From Sulfitobacter sp. (GTDB lineage: Bacteria; Pseudomonadota; Alphaproteobacteria; Rhodobacterales; Rhodobacteraceae): DNA of 24,922 nucleotides. Where the stretch lies: positions 1 to 24,922 of the forward strand of contig JAGXHC010000093.1 in the NCBI GenBank assembly GCA_024636405.1, given 5' to 3'. Both the position numbers and the translations under genes were made by a program. Shown here piece by piece: positions 1-7,442 of this stretch (positions are counted from its first letter, which is position 1; every line of letters starts with the position of its first letter). Under the pieces are notes generated by a model. It saw only the letters and a program-made list of their open reading frames with translations, ran no database searches and was not told the origin of the DNA.

Positions 1-714
1 GCAGTGATCATCGGCGTGCTGGTCATGGTCATCGCGACGATCATGTTCGTGGTGTTCATGGAACGCGCCCTGCGCAAGATCCATATCCAATACCCCCGCC
101 GCCAAGTCGGCATGAAGATGTACGACGGCGGTTCCTCGCACCTCCCGGTCAAGGTTAACCCGGCCGGCGTGATCCCTGCGATTTTCGCCAGCTCGCTGTT
201 GCTGCTGCCGATCACGATCAGCACGTTTTCGGGAAACTCGACAGGTCCGGTCATGTCCGTCCTGCTGGCCAACTTTGGCCCCGGTCAGCCACTTTACCTG
301 CTGTTCTTCGTCGCGATGATCGTGTTCTTTGCGTACTTCTATACCTTCAACGTCAGCTTCAAACCTGATGAAGTTGCCGAGAATCTCAAGAACCAGAACG
401 GCTTTGTCCCCGGCATCCGACCCGGCAAGAAGACGGCGGAATACCTTGAATACGTCGTTAACCGTGTTCTTGTTTTGGGTGCGGGCTATCTTGCAGCAGT
501 CTGTATTCTGCCGGAAATTCTGCGCGGACAGTTTGCGATTCCTTTCTACTTTGGCGGTACATCGGTTCTGATTGTCGTATCCGTGACAATGGACACGATC
601 CAACAAGTGCAAAGTCACCTTCTGGCACATCAATATGAAGGCCTGCTCGAACGCTCTCAGCTGCGCGGCAAGGGCAAAGGTACACGCAAGAAACGGAGCC
701 CGTTACGTCGATGA
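1..714 (+). CDS. secY: Protein translocase subunit SecY, C-terminal half (5' end outside window)
   Basis: SecY forms the channel of the Sec translocon in the inner membrane. The frame is open from base 1 and ends with TGA at 712-714; the window keeps about the last 237 residues. Visible family features are the cytosolic loop [17 protein letters not shown], the following [18 protein letters not shown] segment, further hydrophobic helices, the last large cytosolic loop with [15 protein letters not shown] (ribosome and SecA contact region), and a short basic tail ([12 protein letters not shown]). The stop overlaps the adk start as ATGA at 711-714, so the two are probably translated in a coupled way, as in other spc operons. 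The true start lies upstream of the window. Identification is by strong recognition of conserved SecY segments and by the following adk. Confidence 0.97.
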   Translation, partial: AVIIGVLVMVIATIMFVVFMERALRKIHIQYPRRQVGMKMYDGGSSHLPVKVNPAGVIPAIFASSLLLLPITISTFSGNSTGPVMSVLLANFGPGQPLYLLFFVAMIVFFAYFYTFNVSFKPDEVAENLKNQNGFVPGIRPGKKTAEYLEYVVNRVLVLGAGYLAAVCILPEILRGQFAIPFYFGGTSVLIVVSVTMDTIQQVQSHLLAHQYEGLLERSQLRGKGKGTRKKRSPLRR

Positions 715-1358
715 ACATTATACTTCTGGGGCCGCCGGGGGCGGGCAAGGGAACGCAGGCACGTCATCTGGTCGAAACCCGCAACATGGTACAGCTTTCG
801 ACGGGCGACATGCTGCGCGAGGCCAAGGACAGCGGCACCGAGATGGGCAACCTTGTCGCCGACGTGATGGCACGCGGCGATCTGGTTACGGATGAAATCG
901 TGATCGGGCTGATCCGTGAAAAGCTGGAAACCAGCGGGTCGCACGGCGGATTTATCTTTGACGGTTTCCCACGGACGCTGAAGCAGGCAACTGCCTTGGG
1001 TGATTTGCTTAAATCCACCGATCAGACCCTGGATGCGGTGATTGAACTGCGTGTGCGCGATGATGCCCTGGTGGCACGGATCGCCGGGCGGTCCACCTGT
1101 GGCAATTGCGGTGAGGTGTACCATGATGTCACCAAACCCCAGCCTGCCGATGGCAAATGTTCCAATTGCGGCGCGTCCGATTTCAAACGCCGCGCTGACG
1201 ACAACGAAGAAGCACTGCGCAACCGGCTGATGGAATACTACAAGAAAACCTCGCCGTTGCTGGGCTATTACTATGCCCATGATCTGCTCAAGCGGGTGGA
1301 TGGGCTGGCCGATATCAACGTTGTGCAGGCCAGCATCGCTTCCATTCTCGACGCCTGA
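711..1358 (+). CDS. adk: Adenylate kinase with zinc-type LID
   Basis: Adenylate kinase interconverts ATP + AMP and 2 ADP in the cytosol. The 215-residue product is the usual long-form length. It begins [16 protein letters not shown], with the P-loop at residues 7-15, followed by STGDMLR (AMP site) and the FDGFPRT motif near residues 83-89. The LID carries four cysteines, C130, C133, C150 and C153, in a CxxC-x16-CxxC pattern. This is the zinc-binding LID seen in Gram-positive and many alphaproteobacterial enzymes but absent from E. coli Adk. The start is the ATG overlapping the secY stop. Zinc binding is inferred from the four cysteines. The gene sits at its normal place between secY and rpsM. 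Confidence 0.97.
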   Translation: MNIILLGPPGAGKGTQARHLVETRNMVQLSTGDMLREAKDSGTEMGNLVADVMARGDLVTDEIVIGLIREKLETSGSHGGFIFDGFPRTLKQATALGDLLKSTDQTLDAVIELRVRDDALVARIAGRSTCGNCGEVYHDVTKPQPADGKCSNCGASDFKRRADDNEEALRNRLMEYYKKTSPLLGYYYAHDLLKRVDGLADINVVQASIASILDA

Positions 1359-1376
1359 TCCGGTCGCCGGAGTTTT
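1359..1376 (+). terminator. Weak hairpin plus TTTT directly after adk
   Basis: Immediately after the adk stop, TCCGG-TCG-CCGGA forms a five-pair stem followed by GTTTT. The stem is short and the T-run has only four bases, so this is at best a leaky terminator or a 3' end stabiliser for the secY-adk transcript. Confidence 0.35.
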
Positions 1377-1390
1377 CCGAAATTCCGGTT

Positions 1391-1412
1391 CGTTTTCTTT
1401 TCAAAGAAAACG
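1391..1412. repeat. Perfect A/T-rich inverted repeat after adk
   Basis: CGTTTTCTTT-TC-AAAGAAAACG is a perfect palindrome with ten-base arms and a two-base centre. In RNA the loop would open to about four to six bases. It sits 33 bases after the adk stop. It could be part of a transcript 3' end or a short dispersed intergenic element; this single copy cannot decide between them. Confidence 0.55.
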
Positions 1413-1491
1413 CAGCGCCAAAATCGAGGGGCAAGTGGGGCGGCAAATTTGATGTGACGTGACGGTGTCGCCACAGGGGCAGGACCTCGGG

Positions 1492-1520
1492 TTGACGCCA
1501 TCGGAAAAAGCCCATAACCA
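1492..1520 (+). promoter_or_regulatory. Weak candidate promoter upstream of rpsM
   Basis: TTGACG (1492-1497) is a good -35 hexamer; 17 bases downstream lies TAACCA (1515-1520), a poor -10. It would give a leader of about 150 bases in front of rpsM. The -10 match is weak, so this is only a candidate. Confidence 0.25.
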
Positions 1521-1594
1521 CCCCTAATCTCGCAAGAGAATCACATTGCAACGGGCTCCGATCACGCCCCGCGCAAGATTACCTGATCAGCTGT

Positions 1595-1655
1595 AGCCCG
1601 GCGCACGTACGCTCCGGGCTTGTGTTGTGAAAAAAGGGTCTGGCATGACGGACCC
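1595..1655 (+). promoter_or_regulatory. Two leader hairpins in front of rpsM
   Basis: The first hairpin is AGCCCGG (1595-1601) pairing with CCGGGCT (1614-1620). The second is GGGTCTG (1636-1642) pairing with CGGACCC (1649-1655), including one G-U pair, and it ends nine bases before the purine-rich ribosome binding site AAAGGAA (1664-1670). Hairpins this close to the start of a ribosomal protein gene are compatible with autogenous control, but no known binding motif was recognised. Confidence 0.4.
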
Positions 1656-1678
1656 GCAACAAAAAAGGAAAATGACAC

Positions 1679-2047
1679 GTGGCACGTATTGCCGGCGTAA
1701 ACATCCCGACTGCAAAGCGGGTTCCAATCGCCCTGACCTACATCACCGGTATCGGTAACTCTTCGGCTCAATCCATCTGCGAAGCGGTGGGCATCGACCT
1801 GTCGCGCCGGGTGAACGAATTGTCCGACGCCGAAGTCCTGAAAATCCGCGAGCATATCGACGAGAACTTTACCGTCGAAGGCGACCTGCGTCGTGACACG
1901 CAGATGAACATCAAGCGTTTGATGGATCTGGGTTGCTACCGTGGCCTGCGTCATCGCCGTAACCTGCCCGTTCGCGGACAGCGGACCCACACCAACGCTC
2001 GCACCCGCAAAGGCCCCGCAAAGGCCATTGCCGGCAAGAAGAAATAG
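1679..2047 (+). CDS. rpsM: 30S ribosomal protein S13
   Basis: S13 sits in the head of the 30S subunit and contacts the 50S subunit and P-site tRNA. The product is 122 residues, normal for the family. It begins (M)ARIAGVNIP and contains LTYITGIG, the helix-hairpin-helix region, and the basic tail with [20 protein letters not shown] and a lysine-rich end. The start codon is GTG at 1679. The nearby ATG at 1672 is in another frame, and AAAGGAA at 1664-1670 is correctly spaced for the GTG. It is followed by rpsK after 12 bases, with rpoA and rplQ next, the standard alpha operon order minus rpsD. Confidence 0.98.
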   Translation: MARIAGVNIPTAKRVPIALTYITGIGNSSAQSICEAVGIDLSRRVNELSDAEVLKIREHIDENFTVEGDLRRDTQMNIKRLMDLGCYRGLRHRRNLPVRGQRTHTNARTRKGPAKAIAGKKK

Positions 2048-2059
2048 GGGGTCTGATCA

Positions 2060-2449
2060 ATGGCACGCGAAAAGACAAAAACAAAGCGCAAGGTCAGCAA
2101 GAACATCGCCGCAGGTGTGGCGCATGTGAACAGCTCCTTCAACAACACCAAGATCCTGATTTCCGACGTCCAGGGCAACGCAATTGCCTGGTCTTCGGCT
2201 GGCACAATGGGTTTCAAGGGGTCGCGCAAGTCGACACCCTACGCCGCCCAGATGGCCGCCGAGGATGTGGGCCGCAAGGCGCAGGACCACGGCGTGAAAA
2301 CGCTCGAAGTCGAAGTGCAGGGTCCGGGTTCGGGCCGTGAAAGCGCATTGCGCGCGTTGGCGGCCGCCGGTTTCAACATCACCTCGATCCGTGATGTGAC
2401 GCCGATGGCCCATAACGGCTGCCGCCCGCCCAAACGCCGCCGCGTCTAA
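2060..2449 (+). CDS. rpsK: 30S ribosomal protein S11
   Basis: S11 forms part of the platform of the 30S subunit near the mRNA exit and the Shine-Dalgarno helix. The 129-residue product has the expected length. It shows the family core from [11 protein letters not shown] through [21 protein letters not shown] and [17 protein letters not shown], then [19 protein letters not shown] and the basic RRRV end. The start ATG follows a run of five Gs (2047-2051), 12 bases after the rpsM stop. It is co-transcribed with rpsM. A hairpin lies between it and rpoA. Confidence 0.98.
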   Translation: MAREKTKTKRKVSKNIAAGVAHVNSSFNNTKILISDVQGNAIAWSSAGTMGFKGSRKSTPYAAQMAAEDVGRKAQDHGVKTLEVEVQGPGSGRESALRALAAAGFNITSIRDVTPMAHNGCRPPKRRRV

Positions 2450-2466
2450 GCGATCATTTTACACTT

Positions 2467-2504
2467 GGGGCCGGGTATTTCGCGCGGCCCCAATATGCTT
2501 TTTT
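2467..2504 (+). terminator. Hairpin with T-run between rpsK and rpoA (attenuator-like)
   Basis: GGGGCCG (2467-2473) pairs perfectly with CGGCCCC (2485-2491). Seven bases after the stem, T-rich CTTTTTTG spans about 2498-2505. The T-run is offset from the stem, so full termination is doubtful, but partial attenuation inside the operon is plausible. RpoA is needed in smaller amounts than the ribosomal proteins upstream. Confidence 0.45.
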
Positions 2505-2564
2505 GAAACCTCGGGAGTTCTTCGCCATTTGGACATGGGGCGCGGAACAGGAATGGAGGGACGT

Positions 2565-3581
2565 ATGATCCACAAAAATTGGGCCGAACTGATCAAACCA
2601 CAGCAGCTTGACGTCAAGCCGGGCAATGACCCGGCCCGTCAGGCAACAGTTGTGGCCGAACCGCTTGAGCGCGGCTTTGGTCTGACCCTCGGCAACGCGC
2701 TGCGCCGTGTATTGATGAGCTCCCTGCAAGGGGGCGCAATCACCTCGGTGCAGATCGACAACGTCCTGCACGAGTTTTCCTCGGTGGCTGGTGTGCGCGA
2801 AGACGTGACCGACATCATCCTGAACCTCAAGGGTGTCTCCATCCGCATGGAAGTCGAAGGGCCCAAGCGCCTGTCGATTTCCGCAAAGGGTCCGGGCGTT
2901 GTGACCGCTGGCGACATCTCCGAGAGCGCGGGCATCGAGATCCTGAACCGCGATCATGTCATCTGTCACCTTGACGATGGCGCCGATGTCTACATGGAAC
3001 TGACGGTCAACACCGGCAAGGGCTATGTGTCAGCGGACAAGAACAAGCCCGAGGATGCACCGATCGGGTTGATCCCGATCGACGCGATCTATTCGCCGGT
3101 CAAGAAGGTCAGCTATGACGTCCAGCCCACCCGCGAGGGCCAGGTACTGGACTATGACAAACTGACAATGAAGGTCGAAACAGACGGGTCGATCACGCCT
3201 GATGACGCCGTGGCCTTTGCCGCGCGCATCTTGCAGGATCAGCTCGGGATCTTCGTCAACTTCGACGAACCTGAATCCGCATCGCGTCAGGACGACGACG
3301 ACGGTCTGGAATTCAACCCGCTGCTGCTCAAGAAAGTGGACGAACTTGAATTGTCTGTCCGGTCGGCAAACTGCCTGAAGAACGACAATATCGTCTATAT
3401 CGGCGATCTGATCCAGAAGACCGAAGCCGAAATGCTGCGCACCCCGAACTTTGGCCGCAAATCCCTGAACGAGATCAAGGAAGTGTTGTCGGGTATGGGT
3501 CTGCACCTTGGTATGGACGTTGAGGATTGGCCGCCAGACAACATCGAAGACCTCGCCAAGAAGTTCGAGGATTCGTTCTAG
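2565..3581 (+). CDS. rpoA: DNA-directed RNA polymerase subunit alpha
   Basis: The alpha subunit dimerises to assemble RNA polymerase and uses its C-terminal domain to contact promoter DNA and activators. The 338-residue product starts [13 protein letters not shown] chose the ATG at 2565, with GGAGGG at 2555-2560, over in-frame codons from 2529, because family members begin at MIHKNW. The N-terminal domain contains [16 protein letters not shown] (residues 35-50). An acidic linker (QDDDDG) leads to the C-terminal domain with [12 protein letters not shown], where R266 matches the DNA-contacting R265 of E. coli, and then [14 protein letters not shown]. The stop is TAG. It lies between rpsK and rplQ as usual. 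Confidence 0.98.
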   Translation: MIHKNWAELIKPQQLDVKPGNDPARQATVVAEPLERGFGLTLGNALRRVLMSSLQGGAITSVQIDNVLHEFSSVAGVREDVTDIILNLKGVSIRMEVEGPKRLSISAKGPGVVTAGDISESAGIEILNRDHVICHLDDGADVYMELTVNTGKGYVSADKNKPEDAPIGLIPIDAIYSPVKKVSYDVQPTREGQVLDYDKLTMKVETDGSITPDDAVAFAARILQDQLGIFVNFDEPESASRQDDDDGLEFNPLLLKKVDELELSVRSANCLKNDNIVYIGDLIQKTEAEMLRTPNFGRKSLNEIKEVLSGMGLHLGMDVEDWPPDNIEDLAKKFEDSF

Positions 3582-3596
3582 GACATGCACTCCCCC

Positions 3597-3638
3597 GGTG
3601 TACGGGGGGTGTACGGGGGGTGCACGCAATGCACCCCC
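3597..3638 (+). repeat. Period-11 direct repeats merging into a strong hairpin between rpoA and rplQ
   Basis: GGTGTACGGGG occurs twice in tandem (3597-3607 and 3608-3618) and a third unit begins as GGTGCACG. The end of the tract pairs with what follows: GGGGGTGCA (3616-3624), loop CGCAA, TGCACCCCC (3630-3638), a perfect nine-pair stem. An upstream TGCACTCCCCC (3585-3595) could compete for the same G-rich strand. No T-run follows, so it is not an intrinsic terminator. It may control mRNA stability or rplQ translation. Confidence 0.6.
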
Positions 3639-3734
3639 TGAAAACCGGGCATACCGCCCCAAGGAGAGCCGCCGCTACGCACGTCGGCCAGACAAAGTAA
3701 AACCGCCCGTAGAGGGCATATCTGGAGAACAAAA

Positions 3735-4154
3735 ATGCGTCACGCACGTGGATACCGCCGCCTGAACCGAACACATGAGCACCGCAAGGCGCTGTTTTCG
3801 AACATGGCAGGCTCGCTCATCGAACATGAGCAGATCAAGACCACCTTGCCGAAAGCCAAGGAACTGAAGCCGATCATCGAAAAGATGATAACGCTGGCAA
3901 AACGCGGCGATCTGCACGCCCGCCGTCAGGCCGCGTCAAAGCTGAAGCAGGACCAGTATGTCGCGAAACTTTTCGACATTCTGGGCCCCCGCTACAAGGA
4001 CCGCCAGGGTGGTTATGTGCGCGTGCTCAAGGCTGGCTTTCGCTATGGTGACATGGCCCCGATGGCGATCATTGAATTTGTGGACCGTGACCGTGACGCC
4101 AAAGGCGCCGGCGACAAGGCCCGCACCATGGCAGAAGATTCCGCCGAGGATTGA
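3735..4154 (+). CDS. rplQ: 50S ribosomal protein L17
   Basis: L17 binds near the polypeptide exit tunnel of the 50S subunit. The product is 139 residues, slightly longer than the 127 of E. coli because of an acidic C-terminal tail ([12 protein letters not shown]). It begins [20 protein letters not shown] and contains the family segments [24 protein letters not shown] and [22 protein letters not shown]. The ATG follows a TGGAGA ribosome binding site about eight bases upstream. It is the last gene of the operon; a strong terminator begins 25 bases after the stop. The 153-base spacer from rpoA is structured. Confidence 0.98.
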   Translation: MRHARGYRRLNRTHEHRKALFSNMAGSLIEHEQIKTTLPKAKELKPIIEKMITLAKRGDLHARRQAASKLKQDQYVAKLFDILGPRYKDRQGGYVRVLKAGFRYGDMAPMAIIEFVDRDRDAKGAGDKARTMAEDSAED

Positions 4155-4178
4155 TCGGCTTCACATACCGACGTCAGG

Positions 4179-4211
4179 AACAGCCCCGCCTCGCGGGGCT
4201 GTTCGCTTTTT
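4179..4211 (+). terminator. Rho-independent terminator of the ribosomal operon
   Basis: AACAGCCCCGC (4179-4189), loop CTC and GCGGGGCTGTT (4193-4203) form a perfect eleven-pair stem, followed closely by TTTTT (4207-4211). This is the clearest intrinsic terminator in the window and ends the rpsM-rplQ transcript. Confidence 0.92.
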
Positions 4212-4224
4212 GTGCCCATCCCGC

Positions 4225-4242
4225 TTGGGTCTCAAGACCCAA
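4225..4242. repeat. Second inverted repeat just after the rplQ terminator
   Basis: TTGGGTC-TCAA-GACCCAA is a perfect palindrome (up to eight pairs if the loop tightens). It lies 14 bases past the terminator and about 75 bases before the protease gene, with no T-run. It could be a repressor or activator site for the protease gene or a backup hairpin. Confidence 0.45.
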
Positions 4243-4315
4243 ACCCGCCTGATAGAAATGCACCATCTGAAATATGGGGATTGCACGCGCTGGCCCGGCT
4301 GCGCATATCTGGAGG

Positions 4316-5689
4316 ATGAAATATCTCCTGATTTTCCTCGCCTTGCTTGCTGTCCCGCTCAGCGCACAAACGGTCCCACAGTCGTCCGCGCAAATACAAC
4401 TGAGCTTTGTGCCGCTGGTCAGGCAGGCGACCCCTGCCGTCGTCAACATCTACGCGCGCAGCATCGTGAAAAGCAGCCGGACGCCGCTTCAAAGCGACCC
4501 GTTTTTCGAACGGTTTTTTCGCAGCCCCGACGCTGGCAAACCGCGGGTGCAAAACTCCCTCGGCTCCGGTGTGATCTTGGCGCAGGACGGAATTGTCGTT
4601 TCAAACTATCATGTTGTGGGAATGGCGACTGACATTCGTATTGTGATGTCGGACCGGCGCGAGTTTTCCGCCCGAGTCCTGCTCAGCGATGCCGACAGCG
4701 ATCTGGCAATCCTCAAGATAGACGAGGCGTCGGACCTGCCGTTTCTGCCGCTGCGCAACTCGGATGAGGTTGAGGTTGGCGAACTTGCCCTGGCCATCGG
4801 CAATCCCTTTGGCGTGGGACAAACCGTCAGCAGCGGAATCGTGTCCGGACTGGCGCGCTCTGGTGGGCCGAACGGGGGCGGGCAAGGGTACTTCATCCAG
4901 ACTGACGCGCCGATCAATCCGGGCAATTCCGGTGGGGCACTGATCGATATGAGCGGCAATCTGATTGGCATTCCCACGTCCATCCTGACGCGTTCAGGGG
5001 GGTCCAACGGGATCGGGTTTGCGATCCCCGCCAATCTGGTCGCGGCCTTCGTGGCACAGGCCCGCTTGGGCGAGACACAGTTTGCGCGCCCCTGGGCAGG
5101 GGTCAGTGGACAGTCCGTCGATGCGGATATGGCCGGGCCGCTGGGTCTGGACCGACCGGGCGGCATCATCGTGTCCGGTCTGCACCCTGCCAGCCCGCTG
5201 CGGGCAGCGGGGGTGACGGTGGGCGATGTGATCCTGGCCGTCGACGATCAAGAGGTGCATACTCCGGCCGAAATGGTCTACCGGATGAGCGTTACCGGGC
5301 TGGGTAAGTCCGCAGTCGTCACGCTGTTGCGCAACGGGGTGGCGCAGGTGGTCAATGTGACCCTGATGGCAGCCCCGGAAGTACCACCGCGCAGCCTTGT
5401 GACCCTTGGCAAGCGCAGCTTGCTGCCGGGTCTGACGCTGGTGCGGATCAACCCCGCGGTGATCGCTGAAATGAACCTTTCGCTTGCGGTGGAGGGCGTT
5501 GTGGTGACAGATCCGGGACCTTTTGGACCACGTGTGGGCCTGCGGGAGGGTGATGTGATCCTTGCCATCAACGGCGCTTCGGTGGCCGATCCGGCGACGG
5601 CACTTGCCTTGCTGAACGGCGATGCGCGCCGAATCGAAATGCTGGTCCAGCGCGGCGCACAGCGTATCGCGCTGCGGTTTCGGGTCTGA
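4316..5689 (+). CDS. Do/HtrA-family periplasmic serine protease
   Basis: This is an S1C protease with two PDZ domains, expected to degrade or refold damaged proteins in the periplasm (DegP/DegQ type). From the chosen ATG it has 457 residues. The signal peptide MKYLLIFLALLAVPLSA precedes a mature chain with the catalytic triad H99 (VVSNYHVV), D129 (DADSDLAIL) and S205 (NPGNSGGAL). PDZ1 spans about residues 265-355, and PDZ2 about 365-455 with GLREGDVILAING. The start is uncertain: GGAGG touches the ATG at 4316 with no spacing, while an in-frame ATG at 4274 would add 14 residues before the signal peptide. The signal peptide favours 4316. It lies after the ribosomal terminator and abuts rarA. 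The exact Deg subtype is not assigned. Confidence 0.92.
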   Translation: MKYLLIFLALLAVPLSAQTVPQSSAQIQLSFVPLVRQATPAVVNIYARSIVKSSRTPLQSDPFFERFFRSPDAGKPRVQNSLGSGVILAQDGIVVSNYHVVGMATDIRIVMSDRREFSARVLLSDADSDLAILKIDEASDLPFLPLRNSDEVEVGELALAIGNPFGVGQTVSSGIVSGLARSGGPNGGGQGYFIQTDAPINPGNSGGALIDMSGNLIGIPTSILTRSGGSNGIGFAIPANLVAAFVAQARLGETQFARPWAGVSGQSVDADMAGPLGLDRPGGIIVSGLHPASPLRAAGVTVGDVILAVDDQEVHTPAEMVYRMSVTGLGKSAVVTLLRNGVAQVVNVTLMAAPEVPPRSLVTLGKRSLLPGLTLVRINPAVIAEMNLSLAVEGVVVTDPGPFGPRVGLREGDVILAINGASVADPATALALLNGDARRIEMLVQRGAQRIALRFRV

Positions 5690-5693
5690 TCGC

Positions 5694-7010
5694 GTGGTCG
5701 ACCTTTTTGACAATGGCACCGAAACGCCGCGCGACAGCGCCCACCGCCCGCTCGCGGACCGATTGCGGCCGCGAACATTGGCTGAGGTGATTGGCCAGCA
5801 AAAGGTGCTGGGCCCGGAGGCACCGCTGACCGTGATGCTGGGATCGCGAAGCCTGTCGTCCTTGATCTTCTGGGGGCCGCCGGGCGTGGGCAAAACCACC
5901 ATAGCGCGTCTTTTGGCGGATGAGACTGATCTGAATTTCGTGCAGATCAGCGCGATCTTCAGCGGTGTGCCAGAACTGCGCAAGGTGTTTGAGCAAGCAC
6001 GCATCAGGCGTCAGAACGGGCAGGGAACCCTGCTGTTTGTCGATGAAATCCACCGTTTCAACAAGGCGCAACAGGACGGTTTCCTGCCACATATGGAGGA
6101 CGGCACGATCCTGCTGGTCGGGGCCACCACGGAAAATCCCAGTTTTGAGCTGAACGCCGCCTTGCTGAGCCGCGCGCAGGTGCTTGTGCTGGAACGTCTG
6201 CCGCTGTCGGATCTGGAAAAACTGGCCACGCGGGCAGAGCAAGAGTTGGACCGCACCCTGCCGCTGGATGCGGATGCCCGTGCGGCGTTGCTTGAGATGG
6301 CCGACGGCGATGGCCGTGCGTTGCTGAACCTGATCGAACAGGTCGCGGCATGGAAGGTTGAGGGGCCGCTTGATAAAACGGCGCTGTCGGCGCGGCTGAT
6401 GCGGCGTGCGGCGCAGTATGACAAGGGCGGCGATGCGCATTACAACCTGATTTCCGCGCTTCACAAATCCGTGCGCGGCAGTGATCCTGACGCATCGCTT
6501 TACTGGCTGGCGCGGATGCTGGAGGGCGGCGAAGACCCCCGCTATCTGATGCGGCGGATCACCCGCATGGCGGTTGAGGACATTGGGCTGGCGGATCCAC
6601 AGGCCCAGGCGATCTGCCTGCAAAGTTGGGAAACATATGAGCGGCTGGGATCGCCGGAAGGCGAACTGGCGCTGGCGCAGGCTGTCACCTACCTGGCGCT
6701 GGCCCCGAAATCCAACGCCGCTTATGTCGCGTACAAAGGTGCGCGCAAGGCCGCACGGGAAACCGGATCGGCCCCGCCCCCGAAACACATCCTGAACGCA
6801 CCTACATCAATGATGAAGGATCAGGGCTTTGGTTTGGGCTATGCCTATGACCACGATGCCGAAGACGGGTTTTCGGGGCAGAACTATTTCCCCGAAAACA
6901 TGGCGCGCCCGGTGCTTTATGCCCCGGTGGAACGCGGGTTTGAGCGCGAATTGAAAAAGCGGCTCGACTATTTCACCAAGCTGCGGGCGAAACGCGGCGA
7001 CAAGGTGTGA
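5694..7010 (+). CDS. rarA: Replication-associated recombination protein A (AAA+ ATPase, MgsA/RarA)
   Basis: RarA is a clamp-loader-like AAA+ ATPase that acts at stalled replication forks. From the chosen GTG the product has 438 residues, typical for the family. It shows the N-terminal PLADRLRPRTLAEVIGQ motif, Walker A GPPGVGKTT (K67), Walker B LLFVDEIHRF (D117, E118), sensor-1 GATTENPSFELN, and the C-terminal segments ALHKSVRGSDPDASLYWLARM and YKGARKAA typical of the MgsA tetramerisation domain. The GTG at 5694 lies five bases after the protease stop. An in-frame ATG at 5622 would lie inside the protease and add unconserved residues, so GTG is preferred although its ribosome binding site is weak. 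Confidence 0.94.
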   Translation: MVDLFDNGTETPRDSAHRPLADRLRPRTLAEVIGQQKVLGPEAPLTVMLGSRSLSSLIFWGPPGVGKTTIARLLADETDLNFVQISAIFSGVPELRKVFEQARIRRQNGQGTLLFVDEIHRFNKAQQDGFLPHMEDGTILLVGATTENPSFELNAALLSRAQVLVLERLPLSDLEKLATRAEQELDRTLPLDADARAALLEMADGDGRALLNLIEQVAAWKVEGPLDKTALSARLMRRAAQYDKGGDAHYNLISALHKSVRGSDPDASLYWLARMLEGGEDPRYLMRRITRMAVEDIGLADPQAQAICLQSWETYERLGSPEGELALAQAVTYLALAPKSNAAYVAYKGARKAARETGSAPPPKHILNAPTSMMKDQGFGLGYAYDHDAEDGFSGQNYFPENMARPVLYAPVERGFERELKKRLDYFTKLRAKRGDKV

Positions 7011-7026
7011 TCACGCCCCGTAAAAC

Positions 7027-7055
7027 TTGACAATCGCGCGCGCAAGGCTGACAGA
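7027..7055 (+). promoter_or_regulatory. Possible promoter in the rarA-crcB gap
   Basis: A perfect TTGACA (7027-7032) is followed after 17 bases by GACAGA (7050-7055), a poor -10. A transcript from it would start close to the crcB ATG, giving almost no leader. Only the -35 is convincing. No fluoride riboswitch motif was recognised in the 51-base gap. Confidence 0.25.
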
Positions 7056-7061
7056 CCGGGC

Positions 7062-7442
7062 ATGATTTCAACGCTTTCCCTTGTTGCCATTGGCGGCGCC
7101 ATCGGTGCCTCGTTGCGCTATCTTTCCGGCGTCGCGATGCTCCGATGGACAGGCCCGTCAGAATTTCCGCTCGCGATCCTGACGGTGAACATCCTTGGCT
7201 CGTTCTTGATGGGCGTGTTCGTGATTGTGGCGGCAAATCGCGGCCTCACGCATCTAAGCCCGTTGGTGATGACCGGATTGCTGGGGGGCTTCACGACATT
7301 TTCGGCCTTTTCGCTGGAAACGGTCACGCTGATGCAGCGCGGACAGATCGGGTTGTCGGGATTATATGTGGTACTGTCGGTATTGCTGTCGGTGCTGGGA
7401 TTGATGATGGGCCTTTGGTTGGCCCGAGGGGTATTTGCATGA
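7062..7442 (+). CDS. crcB: Fluoride efflux channel CrcB/Fluc
   Basis: CrcB (Fluc) is a small inner-membrane protein that dimerises into a fluoride-selective channel and relieves fluoride toxicity. The 126-residue product has four hydrophobic segments. Family motifs are GGAIGASLRY near the N-terminus, TVNILGSFLMG (with the conserved Asn) and LGGFTTFSAFSLE (the Phe-rich pore and Na+ site region). The ATG at 7062 is preceded by GACCGGG, a weak ribosome binding site. The stop overlaps the next gene as ATGA (7439-7442). Many crcB genes follow a fluoride riboswitch; here the 51-base upstream gap is too short for one and none is seen, so expression is probably constitutive with its operon. Confidence 0.93.
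   Translation: MISTLSLVAIGGAIGASLRYLSGVAMLRWTGPSEFPLAILTVNILGSFLMGVFVIVAANRGLTHLSPLVMTGLLGGFTTFSAFSLETVTLMQRGQIGLSGLYVVLSVLLSVLGLMMGLWLARGVFA

Larger units (their letters stand above)
1359..1678. other. 320-base non-coding gap between adk and rpsM
   Basis: No open frame here looks like a gene. The gap holds the weak hairpin at 1359-1376, a perfect 22-base inverted repeat at 1391-1412, a poor promoter-like pair at 1492-1520, and two hairpins (1595-1620 and 1636-1655) just before the rpsM ribosome binding site. A break of this length in an otherwise tight ribosomal operon suggests that transcription of rpsM-rpsK-rpoA-rplQ is partly restarted or controlled here. Confidence 0.6.

Noticed and set aside
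2529..2564. Upstream start for rpoA adding 12 residues
   Set aside because: The added residues are not conserved, and GGAGGG correctly spaced before 2565 supports the MIHKNW start.
5568..6788. 406-codon minus-strand open frame opposite rarA
   Set aside because: No recognisable motif; rarA on the other strand has a complete AAA+ motif set.
7011..7061. Fluoride riboswitch upstream of crcB
   Set aside because: The gap is only 51 bases and shows none of the conserved riboswitch segments.
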